Part shown: positions 52,666-62,661 of the stretch, piece by piece
Position numbering within the stretch: the stretch's first letter is position 1
Layout of the letters: every line of letters starts with the position of its first letter
NCBI GenBank assembly: GCA_022826345.1
Contig: JAJDVB010000079.1
Location: 1-62,781 of the forward strand
Length of the DNA stretch: 62,781 nt
Source: Alphaproteobacteria bacterium
GTDB taxonomy: Bacteria > Pseudomonadota > Alphaproteobacteria > UBA828
Direction: 5' to 3'
Program-made: the position numbers and the translations under genes
Notes under the pieces: generated by a model
What the model saw: only the letters and a program-made list of their open reading frames with translations
The model's database searches: none
Told to the model about the DNA's origin: nothing

Positions 52666-55600
52666 GTGAGTCCCTCAAGAAACGTTAAACGCACCCTGGA
52701 TGAGACTGGCTCCAGGCCCGCGCTTCTTGCATTAGACACGCATCGGTCCAGAGTCGGTTCCATTAGCGTCACGCGGACAGGAGGGCGGGACGAGGGACAG
52801 GCGACGTGCAATAGCCATGAGACGACGATCCATGCCCTTCGAACGACAATCGAGGCTCACGAAGCAACCATAAAGGCTCGAGAGGCGACCATAAAAGCCC
52901 GTGATGCCGCCATTCGCGAGCTTCTGAGTTCCACCAGTTGGAAAGCCACCGCTCCGCTTCGCGCCGTGTCTCGAACCTTCAGATGGTGTCGGCGCGCACT
53001 CCGCAGAGCCCTCAGACACCTATATCGGCTGGGAATGGGGCGACTTTCGCGTGCCGCAAATCCCATACGTTGCGCTCTCGCAGAATCACCCGAAAGAGTT
53101 CAGGCGAAGAGAAGTAACCGGCCGATCGAAATCTCGAGCGCCGTTTCGGAGATTATTCGTGAAAGCAGAAGACGACATGTCCTAGGAGTATCCGAAAATA
53201 TTCAACGACGACCTGGCAGAAAAGCCCTCAAGATAACGGTCATTGCGTGGGACCTGGCACACAACCCCTTGGGACGCGCGTACCTGCTAGCAGATGTGTT
53301 GCGACACGAATACGACGTCGAGCTTATAGGAGCGATCTTCCCCGACTTCGGCAACGACATCTGGAAGCCGCTACGCGATTGCAGTCGCGTCAAAATCAAG
53401 CACGTACCGGGCGCCCATTTTCCAGAATATTTCAGGACCATGGAAGCGATGGCCGAACACGTTGAGGGCGACATCCTTTACGTGTCCAAGCCGAGGTTCC
53501 CGAGTTTGGGGTTGGCTGTTCTTGCCAGGATGAAAAGAAACAGGCCAATTATCCTCGACATAGATGACCATGAGCTCAGCTTCTTCGGCGCTCAGGAGCC
53601 TCTAAGTCTAGAGGAGTTGAGAGCCGAGCGAAGCAATTTGGATGTCGACGTGCCTTTCGGCGAGGCCTGGACCCGCCACTGTGAAACGCTGATTCCGCTC
53701 GTTGACCAAATCACCGTGTCGAATGAGGCGCTCAAGGGAAGGTACGGCGGCATCGTTCTGCCCCATGTCCGAGACGAGTGCGAATTCGACCCGACCATAT
53801 ATCCTCGCGAGAAAATTCGGCGTGAGCTTGGCTTCGCACCGGAAGACAGAGTCATCCTGTTTGCGGGCACCCCACGCCAGCACAAAGGGCTCTCGCGGCT
53901 CGTCGCCGCGCTGAGAGAACTGGATCGACCGACATACAAGCTCCTGGTTGTCGGTTCACCCGCCGATGGCGCCGTGACCAGACTGCTTCGGCACGTCGAC
54001 CCGAGCCGCGCAACGCTGGTTCCGGACGTACCGTACTCGGATCTGCCCGGCTATCTCTGCGCCGCCGACCTCGTTCCTCTGCTTCAAGACGAAGAGGAGC
54101 CGGTATCGGCCTTCCAAATGCCCGCCAAATTCACCGATGCACTCGCCATGGGCATCCCCATCCTCGCAAGCAATGTCCCGCCCTTGGTCGATGCCGCGAA
54201 TGACGGCCTTGTGGAATTGCTGGGAAATGCAACGCCGGCGCAAAAGATCGACGAAATATTCTCCAACTACACAATACGAAAGAAACAGGCCATCGAGAAC
54301 CGTGCCGAGTTTCTTGGAGGCTACAGCTATTCGGGCAATCTTGCGAAGCTCGCGCAGTTGGTCGAGGCGTGCGCGGGCCGCCCGAAGCCCGTCCCGGATG
54401 CCTTCTGCGAACTCGTCGAGTATCAGGAGAGTATCAATTCCCAAGCGGGAAAGCCGTGCAGAACCGCTCCCAAAGTCATCTTACCCAGCAAAGCTACAAA
54501 CACTCCTTCCGTTGCGACCGCAGCATTGGCGCAGCGCAAGACTGAGAGGGCGCGGCTGCGCGCGCAGCGATCGTACGTCGACGACAAGATCGATATCGTA
54601 TTCTTTTGGAAGCAAAACGATACAGGGATCTACGGCCGGCGGCAGGATATGTTCGTCAAGTATCTGGCGCAAGACCCGCGGATCAGCCGCATCTTTCACT
54701 TCGACGCTCCGGTGAACCTTTTCCGTTCTGCACCTCTCGCTTCCAAGGCAACGCACGGCGGACGACACAGCCACGCACGACTGGTCGCACGCGAAACCCT
54801 GATAAGGCGTCTAGGGCTCGCCAACAGGGGCAAGGTCAGATTCGACACCTTCGTCCACGTCTCAAACCGCCGCGGTTTAGGCACGTTCAAACGTGTGCTT
54901 TTAGCGGAAGAGGATTATTGCGATTTTCTGGGGCGGCTCTTCGAGCGCTATGGGATTGGGCAACGGCGGACCGTTCTCTGGGTGTGTCCCGTTAACTTTC
55001 ATCTTTTGAACATAGACGATCGGTTGCAGGCAGACCTCGTGGTCGCCGATGTCATCGATGACGAGCGTAAATGGCCGGTGAGCGAGGCATATAGAGATCA
55101 GCTGAGCCGCAACTATGAGGAGGTATTGGGGGTTAGCGATCTGGTCCTGACCAACTGTGAGGGTGTTTCCCAGAGCATGAGCGCCCTATCCGACAACATC
55201 CATCTGCTGCCGAATGCGGTGGAGCTCCTGGAAGAGGAGGCGAGGCACTGGCCCAAGCCGCGCGAGCTCAAGCGTTTCTCGGGGCCGGTGATCGGATACG
55301 TCGGCAACTTGGATATTGCGCGCATCGACCTGGACCTGCTCAGGAGCGTGGTGCGTGAACGCCCTAGTTGGAATTTCGTCTTCATCGGCTCCATGCATAA
55401 GGGTGATGAGATCAGAGAGTTGGAAGTATACAGCAATGTTCATTTCTTGGGGGTTCGGATCTACGAGCAAGCACTGCGCTATATTCAGCATTTCGATGTG
55501 GCCATTATTCCGCATTTGGATAACGAGCTGACGAGAAGCATGAATCCCCTTAAGTTGTACGTCTATTTTTCTCTGCTGGTGCCTGTTGTGTCGACAGCGA

Positions 55601-55803
55601 TACGGAATATAGGGGATTTCAGTGAATTTGTTCGGGTAGCTCGCTCGCCGCAAGAATTCGTGCGCACAATCGACGAATGTCTCTGCAACGACCCGCTCGC
55701 AAATGAATTACCGCGTCTTCGAGAGTTGCTGAAAGAAAATTCATGGCCTGAGCGTGTGAAGTGCGTGCTTGAGTTGATCGAACGGGAACTCGCAACGTGC
55801 TAG
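52666..55803 (+). CDS. large double glycosyltransferase with N-terminal coiled-coil repeats
   Basis: 1045 residues. Residues 50-85 form seven-residue repeats (EATIKAREATIKARDAAI) followed by LLSSTSWKATAPLRAVSRTF, a coiled-coil hallmark of surface-glycan transferases. A first GT4-like domain lies at about 185-570 (ITVIAWDLAHNPLGRAYLLA, DRVILFAGTPRQHKGLSRLV, FQMPAKFTDALAMGIPILAS). A second GT4-like domain follows at about 640-1040 (FFWKQNDTGIYGRRQDMF, GPVIGYVGNLDIARIDLDLL, MNPLKLYVYFSLLVPVVST). It probably adds two sugars to the exported glycan. The GTG at 52666 has no strong RBS and the first 50 residues are poorly supported. Confidence 0.8.
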   Translation: MSPSRNVKRTLDETGSRPALLALDTHRSRVGSISVTRTGGRDEGQATCNSHETTIHALRTTIEAHEATIKAREATIKARDAAIRELLSSTSWKATAPLRAVSRTFRWCRRALRRALRHLYRLGMGRLSRAANPIRCALAESPERVQAKRSNRPIEISSAVSEIIRESRRRHVLGVSENIQRRPGRKALKITVIAWDLAHNPLGRAYLLADVLRHEYDVELIGAIFPDFGNDIWKPLRDCSRVKIKHVPGAHFPEYFRTMEAMAEHVEGDILYVSKPRFPSLGLAVLARMKRNRPIILDIDDHELSFFGAQEPLSLEELRAERSNLDVDVPFGEAWTRHCETLIPLVDQITVSNEALKGRYGGIVLPHVRDECEFDPTIYPREKIRRELGFAPEDRVILFAGTPRQHKGLSRLVAALRELDRPTYKLLVVGSPADGAVTRLLRHVDPSRATLVPDVPYSDLPGYLCAADLVPLLQDEEEPVSAFQMPAKFTDALAMGIPILASNVPPLVDAANDGLVELLGNATPAQKIDEIFSNYTIRKKQAIENRAEFLGGYSYSGNLAKLAQLVEACAGRPKPVPDAFCELVEYQESINSQAGKPCRTAPKVILPSKATNTPSVATAALAQRKTERARLRAQRSYVDDKIDIVFFWKQNDTGIYGRRQDMFVKYLAQDPRISRIFHFDAPVNLFRSAPLASKATHGGRHSHARLVARETLIRRLGLANRGKVRFDTFVHVSNRRGLGTFKRVLLAEEDYCDFLGRLFERYGIGQRRTVLWVCPVNFHLLNIDDRLQADLVVADVIDDERKWPVSEAYRDQLSRNYEEVLGVSDLVLTNCEGVSQSMSALSDNIHLLPNAVELLEEEARHWPKPRELKRFSGPVIGYVGNLDIARIDLDLLRSVVRERPSWNFVFIGSMHKGDEIRELEVYSNVHFLGVRIYEQALRYIQHFDVAIIPHLDNELTRSMNPLKLYVYFSLLVPVVSTAIRNIGDFSEFVRVARSPQEFVRTIDECLCNDPLANELPRLRELLKENSWPERVKCVLELIERELATC

Positions 55804-55816
55804 AAGTTTGGAGTGT

Positions 55817-56377
55817 ATGGCAGTGAATATATCCAATGTATGGTTATCTGAAATAAAGGTCATGAGCCTAAAGAAGAATGAAGACCGTCGAGGTTTTTTG
55901 TCGGAGGTATTCACCAAAAGAGCGTTTGCAGCGGAAGGGGACGAAATCGACTTCGTGCAAGACAACCATTCGTTTTCCGCCAAGAAGGGAACGGTGCGAG
56001 GATTGCACTTTCAGACGCCGCCGGTTGCTCAGCATAAGCTGGTCCGTGTTGCGCGGGGATCAGTGTTCGATGTTGCGGTTGATTTGCGACGGTCGTCATT
56101 CAGCTATGGCCGGCACGTGAGCGTTGTTCTTTCGGCTGAGGCATGGAATCAAGTTCTCGTTCCCAGCGGCTTTGCTCACGGGTTCATGACGTTGGAAGAC
56201 GATACAGACGTTGTCTACAAGGTAAGCGATTACTATTCGCCGGATCATGACAAGGGCCTGCTGTGGAACGATCCGGCCCTAGGTATCCGATGGCCGCTCC
56301 CCGCGAAGGAGGCCCTGCTCTCCGAGAGGGATCGGGCACAGCCAAGACTAGCGGAACTGGAGAGCCCGTTCGCATAG
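55817..56377 (+). CDS. rfbC: dTDP-4-dehydrorhamnose 3,5-epimerase
   Basis: 186-residue cupin. DRRGFLSEVFTKRAF, QDNHSFSAKKGTVRGLHFQ with the catalytic histidine, ARGSVFDVAVDLRRSS and VPSGFAHGFMTLEDDTDVVYK match RfbC/RmlC. It carries out the third step of dTDP-L-rhamnose synthesis. The ATG at 55817 is chosen over a TTG at 55808. The order rfbC-rfbB-rfbD-rfbA gives the complete pathway in one operon. Base composition here is AT-richer than in rfbB onward. Confidence 0.93.
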   Translation: MAVNISNVWLSEIKVMSLKKNEDRRGFLSEVFTKRAFAAEGDEIDFVQDNHSFSAKKGTVRGLHFQTPPVAQHKLVRVARGSVFDVAVDLRRSSFSYGRHVSVVLSAEAWNQVLVPSGFAHGFMTLEDDTDVVYKVSDYYSPDHDKGLLWNDPALGIRWPLPAKEALLSERDRAQPRLAELESPFA

Positions 56378-56419
56378 CGCGAACGGCAGCTGCCAAACTT
56401 CTGCGGAATTGGAGGAGAC

Positions 56420-57481
56420 GTGAAACGAATACTGGTCACCGGCGGGGCGGGCTTCATCGGCTCCTGCGTGGTGCGGCGGTTGGTGGAGGCCGACAAAGAG
56501 GTCGTGACCCTGGACCTGCTGACCTATGCGGGACATGGGGAGACCATCGGTGCGACGCTGGATGCGCCGAACCACCGCTTGGAACACGCCGATATCCGCG
56601 ACCGGCGGGCGGTACGCCGGGTCTTTGCCGTAGCGCGGCCGCATGCGGTGATCCATCTCGCCGCCGAATCCCATGTCGACCGCTCGATCGACAGTCCCAT
56701 GGACTTCGTCACCACCAACGTGCAGGGGACGGTGACGCTGCTTGAGGCCGCGACCGACTACTGGGGCGGCTTGAAGGCCGCGGCGCGACAACGCTTCCGC
56801 TTCCTGCACGTCTCCACCGATGAGGTCTACGGCTCCCTCGGCGCGGAGGGCGCGTTCACCGAGAAGACGCCGTACCGGCCGAACTCGCCCTACGCGGCGA
56901 GCAAGGCGGCCTCCGACCATTTCGCGAGGGCATGGCACCGGACCTTCGGCCTGCCGGTGCTGATCAGTCACTGCTCCAACAATTACGGCCCCTATCAGTT
57001 GCCGGAGAAGTTGGTCCCCGTCGCCATCCTCGCCGCTCTAGAGGGAAGACCGATCCCCATTTACGGCGACGGCGCGAACGTTCGCGATTGGCTTTTCGTC
57101 GAAGACCATGTGCGCGCCCTGGAGCTGATCCTGGAGAGAGGAACGCTTGGCGCCGTTTACAACGTCGGCGCGGATGAGGAGATGGCCAACTTGGACCTTG
57201 TGCGGGCGATCTGCGCTCGGATGGACGCGCTGATGCCCGGGAGCCCCCATCGGCCTCACACCGATCTCATCGAGTTCGTCGCAGACCGCCCAGGACACGA
57301 CCGCCGCTACGCCATCGATTCCAGCCGCGTGCGCCGGGAATTGGGATGGCGGCCGACCGTCGATCTGCACGAAGGCTTGGATCTCACCGTGCGCTGGTAT
57401 GTGGAAAACCGCTGGTGGTGGCAGGGGATCCGCGACGGGGGTTTCGAAGATCGCCGGCGTCAGGGCCTGCGATTCGGGTGA
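56420..57481 (+). CDS. rfbB: dTDP-glucose 4,6-dehydratase
   Basis: 353-residue short-chain dehydrogenase. ILVTGGAGFIGSCVVRRL binds NAD. AESHVDRSIDSPMDFV, HVSTDEVYGSLG and YAASKAASDHF carry the catalytic T/D/E and Y-x3-K residues. NNYGPYQLPEKLVP and VRDWLFVEDH are typical of RfbB. It converts dTDP-glucose to the 4-keto-6-deoxy sugar. The GTG start follows GGAGGAGA. Confidence 0.95.
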   Translation: MKRILVTGGAGFIGSCVVRRLVEADKEVVTLDLLTYAGHGETIGATLDAPNHRLEHADIRDRRAVRRVFAVARPHAVIHLAAESHVDRSIDSPMDFVTTNVQGTVTLLEAATDYWGGLKAAARQRFRFLHVSTDEVYGSLGAEGAFTEKTPYRPNSPYAASKAASDHFARAWHRTFGLPVLISHCSNNYGPYQLPEKLVPVAILAALEGRPIPIYGDGANVRDWLFVEDHVRALELILERGTLGAVYNVGADEEMANLDLVRAICARMDALMPGSPHRPHTDLIEFVADRPGHDRRYAIDSSRVRRELGWRPTVDLHEGLDLTVRWYVENRWWWQGIRDGGFEDRRRQGLRFG

Positions 57482-57490
57482 TCTGAAACG

Positions 57491-58378
57491 ATGCGTTCGA
57501 GAGTGCTGCTGCTCGGGCCCTATGGTCAGCTCGGGCACGACGTTCGTCACGTGCACGCGCAATCGGGAGAGCCCTTCGACCTGGTTCCCATCCCGCGCGA
57601 TACGCTGGATCTGGCCGCAGCGGGGTCGATCGATCGTCTCCTCGGTAGTCTGCGCTTCGACGCCCTGGTCAATTGTGCGGCCTACACCCAGGTGGACCTG
57701 GCCGAGGTCGACGCCACCGGCGCGTTCGCGATCAATACGCACGCGGTGCAAGCGATGGCGCGGGTCTGCGCCGCCAAGCGAGCACGGTTTTTTCATATCA
57801 GCTCCGATTACGTGTTCGGTGGCGACGCAGCGCAGCGGCGCCCGCTCCGGGAGGACGACCCGACCGCGCCGGTCAACGTCTACGGCGCCTCCAAGGCGAT
57901 GGGGGAGAGGCGCGCGAGCCTCGAAGCCGACGATGTCGTCATCCTGCGAACGGCCTCCCTGTTCGGTGTGGCGGGAGCGGGAGGCAAGGGCGACAACGTC
58001 GTGGAGACCATGATCCGGGCCGCGCGGGAGAAGGGGACCCTCAGGGTCGTCGAAGATCAGACGATGTCCCCGACCGCGACTGTTGACGTCGCCCGTGTCG
58101 TGATGCGGACGTTAATGGACGGTTGCGCGCCCGGAACCTATCACGTCGTCAACGCCGGCTCGGCGACCTGGTTCGCGTTCGCGTGCGAGATCGTCCGTCG
58201 TGCGGGGTTGGCAGCGGATGTCATGCCCTGCGCCTCCGAGGAATACCCGGCGCGAGCGCCTCGTCCGCGCTACAGCGTGCTCGACGGCGCCAAGGTCTCG
58301 GCGGTGTTCGGCGCCATGCCGGCGTGGCAGGACGCGTTGGAACGTTACCTGCGCGCCACTGAGCGGTTGATGCGGTAG
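57491..58378 (+). CDS. rfbD: dTDP-4-dehydrorhamnose reductase
   Basis: 295 residues. VLLLGPYGQLGHDVRHV binds NAD(P), NCAAYTQVDLAEVD and HISSDYVFGGD are family motifs, and VYGASKAMGERR holds the catalytic Tyr and Lys. It carries out the last step, making dTDP-L-rhamnose. It starts 9 bases after rfbB. Confidence 0.94.
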   Translation: MRSRVLLLGPYGQLGHDVRHVHAQSGEPFDLVPIPRDTLDLAAAGSIDRLLGSLRFDALVNCAAYTQVDLAEVDATGAFAINTHAVQAMARVCAAKRARFFHISSDYVFGGDAAQRRPLREDDPTAPVNVYGASKAMGERRASLEADDVVILRTASLFGVAGAGGKGDNVVETMIRAAREKGTLRVVEDQTMSPTATVDVARVVMRTLMDGCAPGTYHVVNAGSATWFAFACEIVRRAGLAADVMPCASEEYPARAPRPRYSVLDGAKVSAVFGAMPAWQDALERYLRATERLMR

Positions 58379-58445
58379 GCACGCGGGGCCGAGATAGGAA
58401 CAGCGGTGGGATGCGCGAAACAAGAGTGAGGCGTTGGGGAATGAA

Positions 58446-59360
58446 ATGAAGGGCATCATCCTCGCCGGGGGCGACGGCACGCGGCTCTTCCCGATCACCA
58501 GTGTGGTCAGCAAGCAGCTCCTGCCCGTCTACGACAAGCCGATGATCTACTACCCCCTCAGCGTCCTGATGCTGGCGGGGATCAGAGACATCCTGCTGAT
58601 CACCACGCCGCAGCAGAGCCAAAACTTCCGAGACTTGCTGGGCGACGGCAGTCGGTGGGGCGTGGCGCTGCGTCATGCCGTGCAACCGAGCCCCGACGGG
58701 CTCGCTCAGGCCTTTCTCATCGGCAAAGCGTTCGTCGGGGACGACACCTGTGCCCTCGCGCTCGGTGACAACATCTTCTACGGCCACGGATTGGAGCGAA
58801 AGCTGCGCCGTGCCGCCTACCGGCAAAAGGGTGCCACGGTTTTCGCGTATCCGGTTCAAGACCCGGAGCGTTACGGCGTCGTCGCCTTCGACGCGAGCGG
58901 CCGCGCGACCGCCATCGAGGAGAAGCCCCAGCAACCGCGTTCCCGATGGGCGGTTACGGGGCTCTATTTCTACGACAAAGACGTTGTTCGGATCGCCGAA
59001 GAGATCGAACCGAGCGCTCGCGGCGAACTGGAGATCACCGACGTCAACCGGCGCTATCTCGATCGCGGCGACTTGCGGGTCGAGCAGTTGGGCCGGGGGT
59101 TCACCTGGTTCGACACCGGAACGCACGACAGCCTGGTGGAGGCGTCGAGCTTCGTCCACACCATCGGGAAGCGCCAGAACCAGTGCATCGGCGTTCCGGA
59201 GGAGATCGCATACCTGAACGGCTGGATCGACCACACGGAACTCGCCGCGCTCGGCCATCGCCTGCGCAAGAGCAGCTACGGCGAATACCTGCTGCGACTC
59301 GCGGGCGAGCTCGACGGGAGCGATGCCGCTGTCCCGGAGCCCTCCTCCAACGCTCGATGA
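58446..59360 (+). CDS. rfbA: glucose-1-phosphate thymidylyltransferase
   Basis: 304 residues. [19 protein letters not shown] is the nucleotide-binding signature. [33 protein letters not shown] and [16 protein letters not shown] complete the RfbA/RmlA pattern. It makes dTDP-glucose and is feedback-inhibited by dTDP-rhamnose in known members. The ATG at 58446 follows GGGGAATGA; a TTG at 58434 is less likely. Its stop overlaps the next gene (ATGA). Confidence 0.95.
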   Translation: MKGIILAGGDGTRLFPITSVVSKQLLPVYDKPMIYYPLSVLMLAGIRDILLITTPQQSQNFRDLLGDGSRWGVALRHAVQPSPDGLAQAFLIGKAFVGDDTCALALGDNIFYGHGLERKLRRAAYRQKGATVFAYPVQDPERYGVVAFDASGRATAIEEKPQQPRSRWAVTGLYFYDKDVVRIAEEIEPSARGELEITDVNRRYLDRGDLRVEQLGRGFTWFDTGTHDSLVEASSFVHTIGKRQNQCIGVPEEIAYLNGWIDHTELAALGHRLRKSSYGEYLLRLAGELDGSDAAVPEPSSNAR

Positions 59361-60352
59361 CGGACCCGAGCCGAACTCCGCAAGGGGCTGCCGCCCTCGG
59401 TCATGACGATCCGCCCGGCGAGGTCAGCGTCATCATGGTCTCGTACCGGACAGGGCCCGTGCTCGCGCTTGCCGTCGACGCAGCGCTTGCGCCCGATCAG
59501 GAGGGGGTGACCGAACTCATCCTCGTCGACAACGGCAATTCTCCGGGAGTGACGGCGGCTCTCGCCCGCCGGATGGCGACGGAGCCGCGCCTTCGGCTCA
59601 TCAGCGGTCATGGCAACGTGGGCTACGCGCGCGGCTGCAACCTCGGCGCGCGAGAGGCGCGGGGACGCCACCTGCTGCTGCTCAACCCGGACTGCTGCCT
59701 CAAGCCCGGCGCGGTTCCGGCGCTGCTGACGGAAGCCGCCGCGCTTGGCGAAGATTGGATGCTAGGCTGGCGCGTGCGCAATCCCGACGGCACCGAGCAG
59801 CGCGGGTCCCGGCGGGCGTTGCTCACCCCGCTCACCGCGCTGGTCGAGGCATTCCGGCTCGACAGGCTCTCGCCCACGCTGTTTCAGCGACATCGGCTTA
59901 GCCAACACGAGACCGCGCTTCCCCAGTGTACGGCCCGCGTGCCTGCCATCAGCGGCGCCTGCATGATGCTGCCGGCCATGACCTATCGCGCCGCCGGCGG
60001 CCTGGACGAGGGCTACTTTCTGCACGTCGAAGATCTCGACCTCTGCCTGCGGCTGCACCGGGCCGGGATCCCCACCTACTTCGCACCCCACGTGGAGGCG
60101 GTTCATCACGCGAGCACCAGCCGCAAGCACCCGCTTCTGATCGAATGGCACAAGACCCGCGGCTTTCTCCGCTACTTCGGGCTGCACTACGGCAGGCTCC
60201 GTTGGCTGCCCGTACTGACGCCGTTGGCGGCTGCGATCTTCGGTCGTTTGGGTCTCCGGGCCATGCTGACGTTTTGCCGTCCCACCGGGTGGCACGCCGG
60301 AAGTCGTCGTCCGCCTCGCTTGTTCCGCCAAGCGCCCCGGATCGGGGCCTGA
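59357..60352 (+). CDS. glycosyltransferase family 2 (possible rhamnosyltransferase)
   Basis: 331 residues. [73 protein letters not shown] (metal-binding aspartate) and [20 protein letters not shown] (catalytic ED) are GT2 rhamnosyltransferase-like features. A membrane-associated helix near the C-terminus is possible. Translational overlap with rfbA suggests that it uses dTDP-rhamnose. Confidence 0.87.
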   Translation: MTDPSRTPQGAAALGHDDPPGEVSVIMVSYRTGPVLALAVDAALAPDQEGVTELILVDNGNSPGVTAALARRMATEPRLRLISGHGNVGYARGCNLGAREARGRHLLLLNPDCCLKPGAVPALLTEAAALGEDWMLGWRVRNPDGTEQRGSRRALLTPLTALVEAFRLDRLSPTLFQRHRLSQHETALPQCTARVPAISGACMMLPAMTYRAAGGLDEGYFLHVEDLDLCLRLHRAGIPTYFAPHVEAVHHASTSRKHPLLIEWHKTRGFLRYFGLHYGRLRWLPVLTPLAAAIFGRLGLRAMLTFCRPTGWHAGSRRPPRLFRQAPRIGA

Positions 60353-60431
60353 CGGGCCGCGGTCGTGGTAAGAACATTCAGGGCTGACGGCATGACTAAT
60401 CGAGCGGTGCCTGGAAGCACGGGGGAGTGCG

Positions 60432-61160
60432 ATGAACGACCGGACCGTCCTGATTACCAACGTGGAGCATTTCGTGGGCCGGCCGGTCGCCGCCGAGCTC
60501 GCAGCTCAGGGGGCGACGGTGGTTTGCCACGACAAGAGTTTCGCCGATGCCGCCGCAGCGGCCGCATTCGAAGCGGCCAATCCCGCGCTTACCGCGGTCC
60601 GGGCGCAAGCGCCGGTGGAGATCGTCGCGGCCGCCACCGAGGCCTGCGGGCGCATCGACGTGGTCGTCTGCAACGACGCCGGCGCCGCGGTCCGCGCGCC
60701 CATCGAGCAGGCACGGCCTGATGACCTGCGCTCCGCGCTCGAGGAAATGGTGGTCTTTCCCTTCGAGATGGCGAGTGCCGTCGTGCCGCAGATGAAGGCG
60801 CGCAAGCGGGGCAAGATCCTGTTCATCACCTCGGCGACGCCTCTGCGCGGGCTCGCCAACTACTCGATGTACGTGACCGCACGCGGCGCCACCAACGCGC
60901 TCACCGTGTCGCTCGCGCAGGAGCTTGGCCGAGACAACATCCAGGTCAACGCGATCGCGCCCAACTACGTCGAGAGCCCGACCTATTTCCCGCCCGCGCT
61001 GGTCAACGACCCCGAAACCTTGGCCAAGATGACCCGAAACATTCCCCTGAAGCGTCTCGGCAAGCCCGAGGAGGTGGCGGCGCTGGTGGCGTTCTACGCG
61101 TCGGACAAGAGCGACTTCATCACTGGCCACGTCATGCCTTTCGCCGGCGGCTGGGCTTAG
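60432..61160 (+). CDS. putative halohydrin dehalogenase (SDR-like)
   Basis: 242 residues, short-chain dehydrogenase fold. The usual TGxxxGxG cofactor loop is replaced by T9-N-V-E-H-F14-V-G16, which fits the halohydrin dehalogenase pattern T-x4-F-x-G that forms the halide site. The catalytic residues S134, Y147 and R151 fit S-x12-Y-x3-R (SATPLRGLANYSMYVTAR), with arginine in place of the SDR lysine. The segment TVVCHDKSFAD also resembles HheC. Such enzymes reversibly convert vicinal haloalcohols to epoxides without NAD(P)H. The ATG follows GGGGGAG. The neighbouring Rieske oxygenase suggests a catabolic role. Confidence 0.82.
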   Translation: MNDRTVLITNVEHFVGRPVAAELAAQGATVVCHDKSFADAAAAAAFEAANPALTAVRAQAPVEIVAAATEACGRIDVVVCNDAGAAVRAPIEQARPDDLRSALEEMVVFPFEMASAVVPQMKARKRGKILFITSATPLRGLANYSMYVTARGATNALTVSLAQELGRDNIQVNAIAPNYVESPTYFPPALVNDPETLAKMTRNIPLKRLGKPEEVAALVAFYASDKSDFITGHVMPFAGGWA

Positions 61161-61236
61161 CGCATTCCGCGTCGAACAGGCTTGGACTGCCCCGCCTCAT
61201 GATATGCTGGCGGCATATCGGACGAGGGCATGCACC

Positions 61237-62463
61237 ATGAGCGACTACACCGCCAAGCCGTTGCGCGATGTCGTGCTGACCGATCACTTGCGCTCGATTC
61301 TCGACCGGCTCGACGCATCGACCGCCGACATCGAGACCTGCATCACGCTGCCCTCCGAGGTCTACACGTCGGAGGCCTGGTTCGAATTCGAAAAGCGCGC
61401 CGTGTGGGATCGCGAATGGGTGTGCCTCGGCCACATCGCACAGATCCCGGAGGTCGGCGATTACTTCTCGATCACCATCAACGACGACCCCTTGTTGGTG
61501 CTACGCGACGGCGCGGGCGAGGTCCGCGTCATGACGGCGGTGTGCCAGCACCGCGGCCACATTCTCGGAGAGCACACCGGAAACACGAAGGTGTTCACCT
61601 GCCCCCATCACGGCTGGTCCTACGATCTCAGCGGCACCCTGATCAGCGCACCAATGATGGACGCGCACGCCTCCCTGGATGAGCTGCGCCGGACCAGCTG
61701 CCTGCCGACGCTGCGCTCGGAAATCTGGAACGGTTTCGTCTTCATCAACATGGACGGCAATGCGCCACCGCTCAATTCGCGGCTCAAGCGGCTGTCGGAC
61801 GAAATCGCCAACCACCATCTTGGCGACATGGGAGCCACGCCCACCTGCGACTTTTCCGGCTATCCGTGGAACTGGAAATCCATGCAGGAGAATGCCGTCG
61901 AACCGCATCACACGTGGTTCGTACACAAGGGGCCGCACGATTTCGCGCCGTCACGGCTGGCAACGTTCGTTGAATGGGACAACGACGATGACGGGGCCGT
62001 CTATCACCCCACGGGTTTTCTCTATAAGGACGGCGGCTTCACAGCCGGGTTCCAGTCTCTATTTCCGATCATCGAAACGCTGACCGACGCCGAGCGTCAG
62101 CGGGTCATGTTCGCGAGCATCATGCCCAACCTCTTCATCGGCACGGTACCGGACGGCTGCCTCTACTACATGATCCTACCCGACGGGGCTAACAGCCTGA
62201 CCTTGCGCGTGGGATACCTGTTTCCGCATTCGACCCTGGCCTTGGACAACTTCGACGTGACCTTCAAGGCCGTCGTCGACGGCATCGTCATCTATAACGA
62301 CCAGGATACCGAGGCGAACACGGCGGTTCACAAGGGTTTGCGGTCACGTTTCGCAAATCGCGGACGCTATGCGCCGTTGGAAGGGACCCTGCCGCAGATC
62401 AACCGCTGGCTGGTCAAGCGCTACAAGGCGTACGCGGCGCAACTGGACACCGGATCGTCCTGA
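61237..62463 (+). CDS. Rieske non-heme iron oxygenase, alpha-subunit type
   Basis: 408 residues. The Rieske 2Fe-2S motif is C103-Q-H105 ... C122-P-H-H125 (AVCQHRGHILG, FTCPHHGWSYDLSG). The catalytic iron site has ENAVEPHHTWFVHKG (H225 and H230 candidate ligands), with a late aspartate in IYNDQDTEAN. These enzymes hydroxylate or demethylate using electrons from a reductase. No reductase or beta subunit is adjacent in the window. Start ATG at 61237. The substrate is unknown. Confidence 0.9.
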   Translation: MSDYTAKPLRDVVLTDHLRSILDRLDASTADIETCITLPSEVYTSEAWFEFEKRAVWDREWVCLGHIAQIPEVGDYFSITINDDPLLVLRDGAGEVRVMTAVCQHRGHILGEHTGNTKVFTCPHHGWSYDLSGTLISAPMMDAHASLDELRRTSCLPTLRSEIWNGFVFINMDGNAPPLNSRLKRLSDEIANHHLGDMGATPTCDFSGYPWNWKSMQENAVEPHHTWFVHKGPHDFAPSRLATFVEWDNDDDGAVYHPTGFLYKDGGFTAGFQSLFPIIETLTDAERQRVMFASIMPNLFIGTVPDGCLYYMILPDGANSLTLRVGYLFPHSTLALDNFDVTFKAVVDGIVIYNDQDTEANTAVHKGLRSRFANRGRYAPLEGTLPQINRWLVKRYKAYAAQLDTGSS

Positions 62464-62472
62464 CGTAGCTTC

Positions 62473-62661
62473 TTACGCCCCTATTTCCTCGGCGCGGCGC
62501 TCCAGTGCCGCGATGGCGTCGGCGGCGGTGACGGAACGGCCGGCGTTGGTCAGCGCCCGCATGATTGCAAGCGCCGCGTCGTGGCCTTGCGGACTGGTGC
62601 CGGCCACGCAGTCTTCCAGCACGTACACCCTGTAATCGCGCTGATACCAAACGCGCTCCAA
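62473..62661 (-). pseudogene. truncated isochorismatase-family (cysteine hydrolase) C-terminal fragment
   Basis: About 60 codons encode RDYRVYVLEDCVAGTSPQGH followed by DAALAIMRALTNAGRSVTAA, typical of the C-terminal third of isochorismatase-like hydrolases. The catalytic D-K-C residues of the N-terminal part are missing. Immediately upstream (from about 62660) an in-frame stop appears and the sequence changes character. This fits disruption by inserted DNA. Confidence 0.7.

Noticed and set aside
52870..52920. Repeated AAGCCCG-like units as a CRISPR array
   Set aside because: The repeats are 21-bp in-frame codon repeats encoding a heptad coiled coil, with no spacers.
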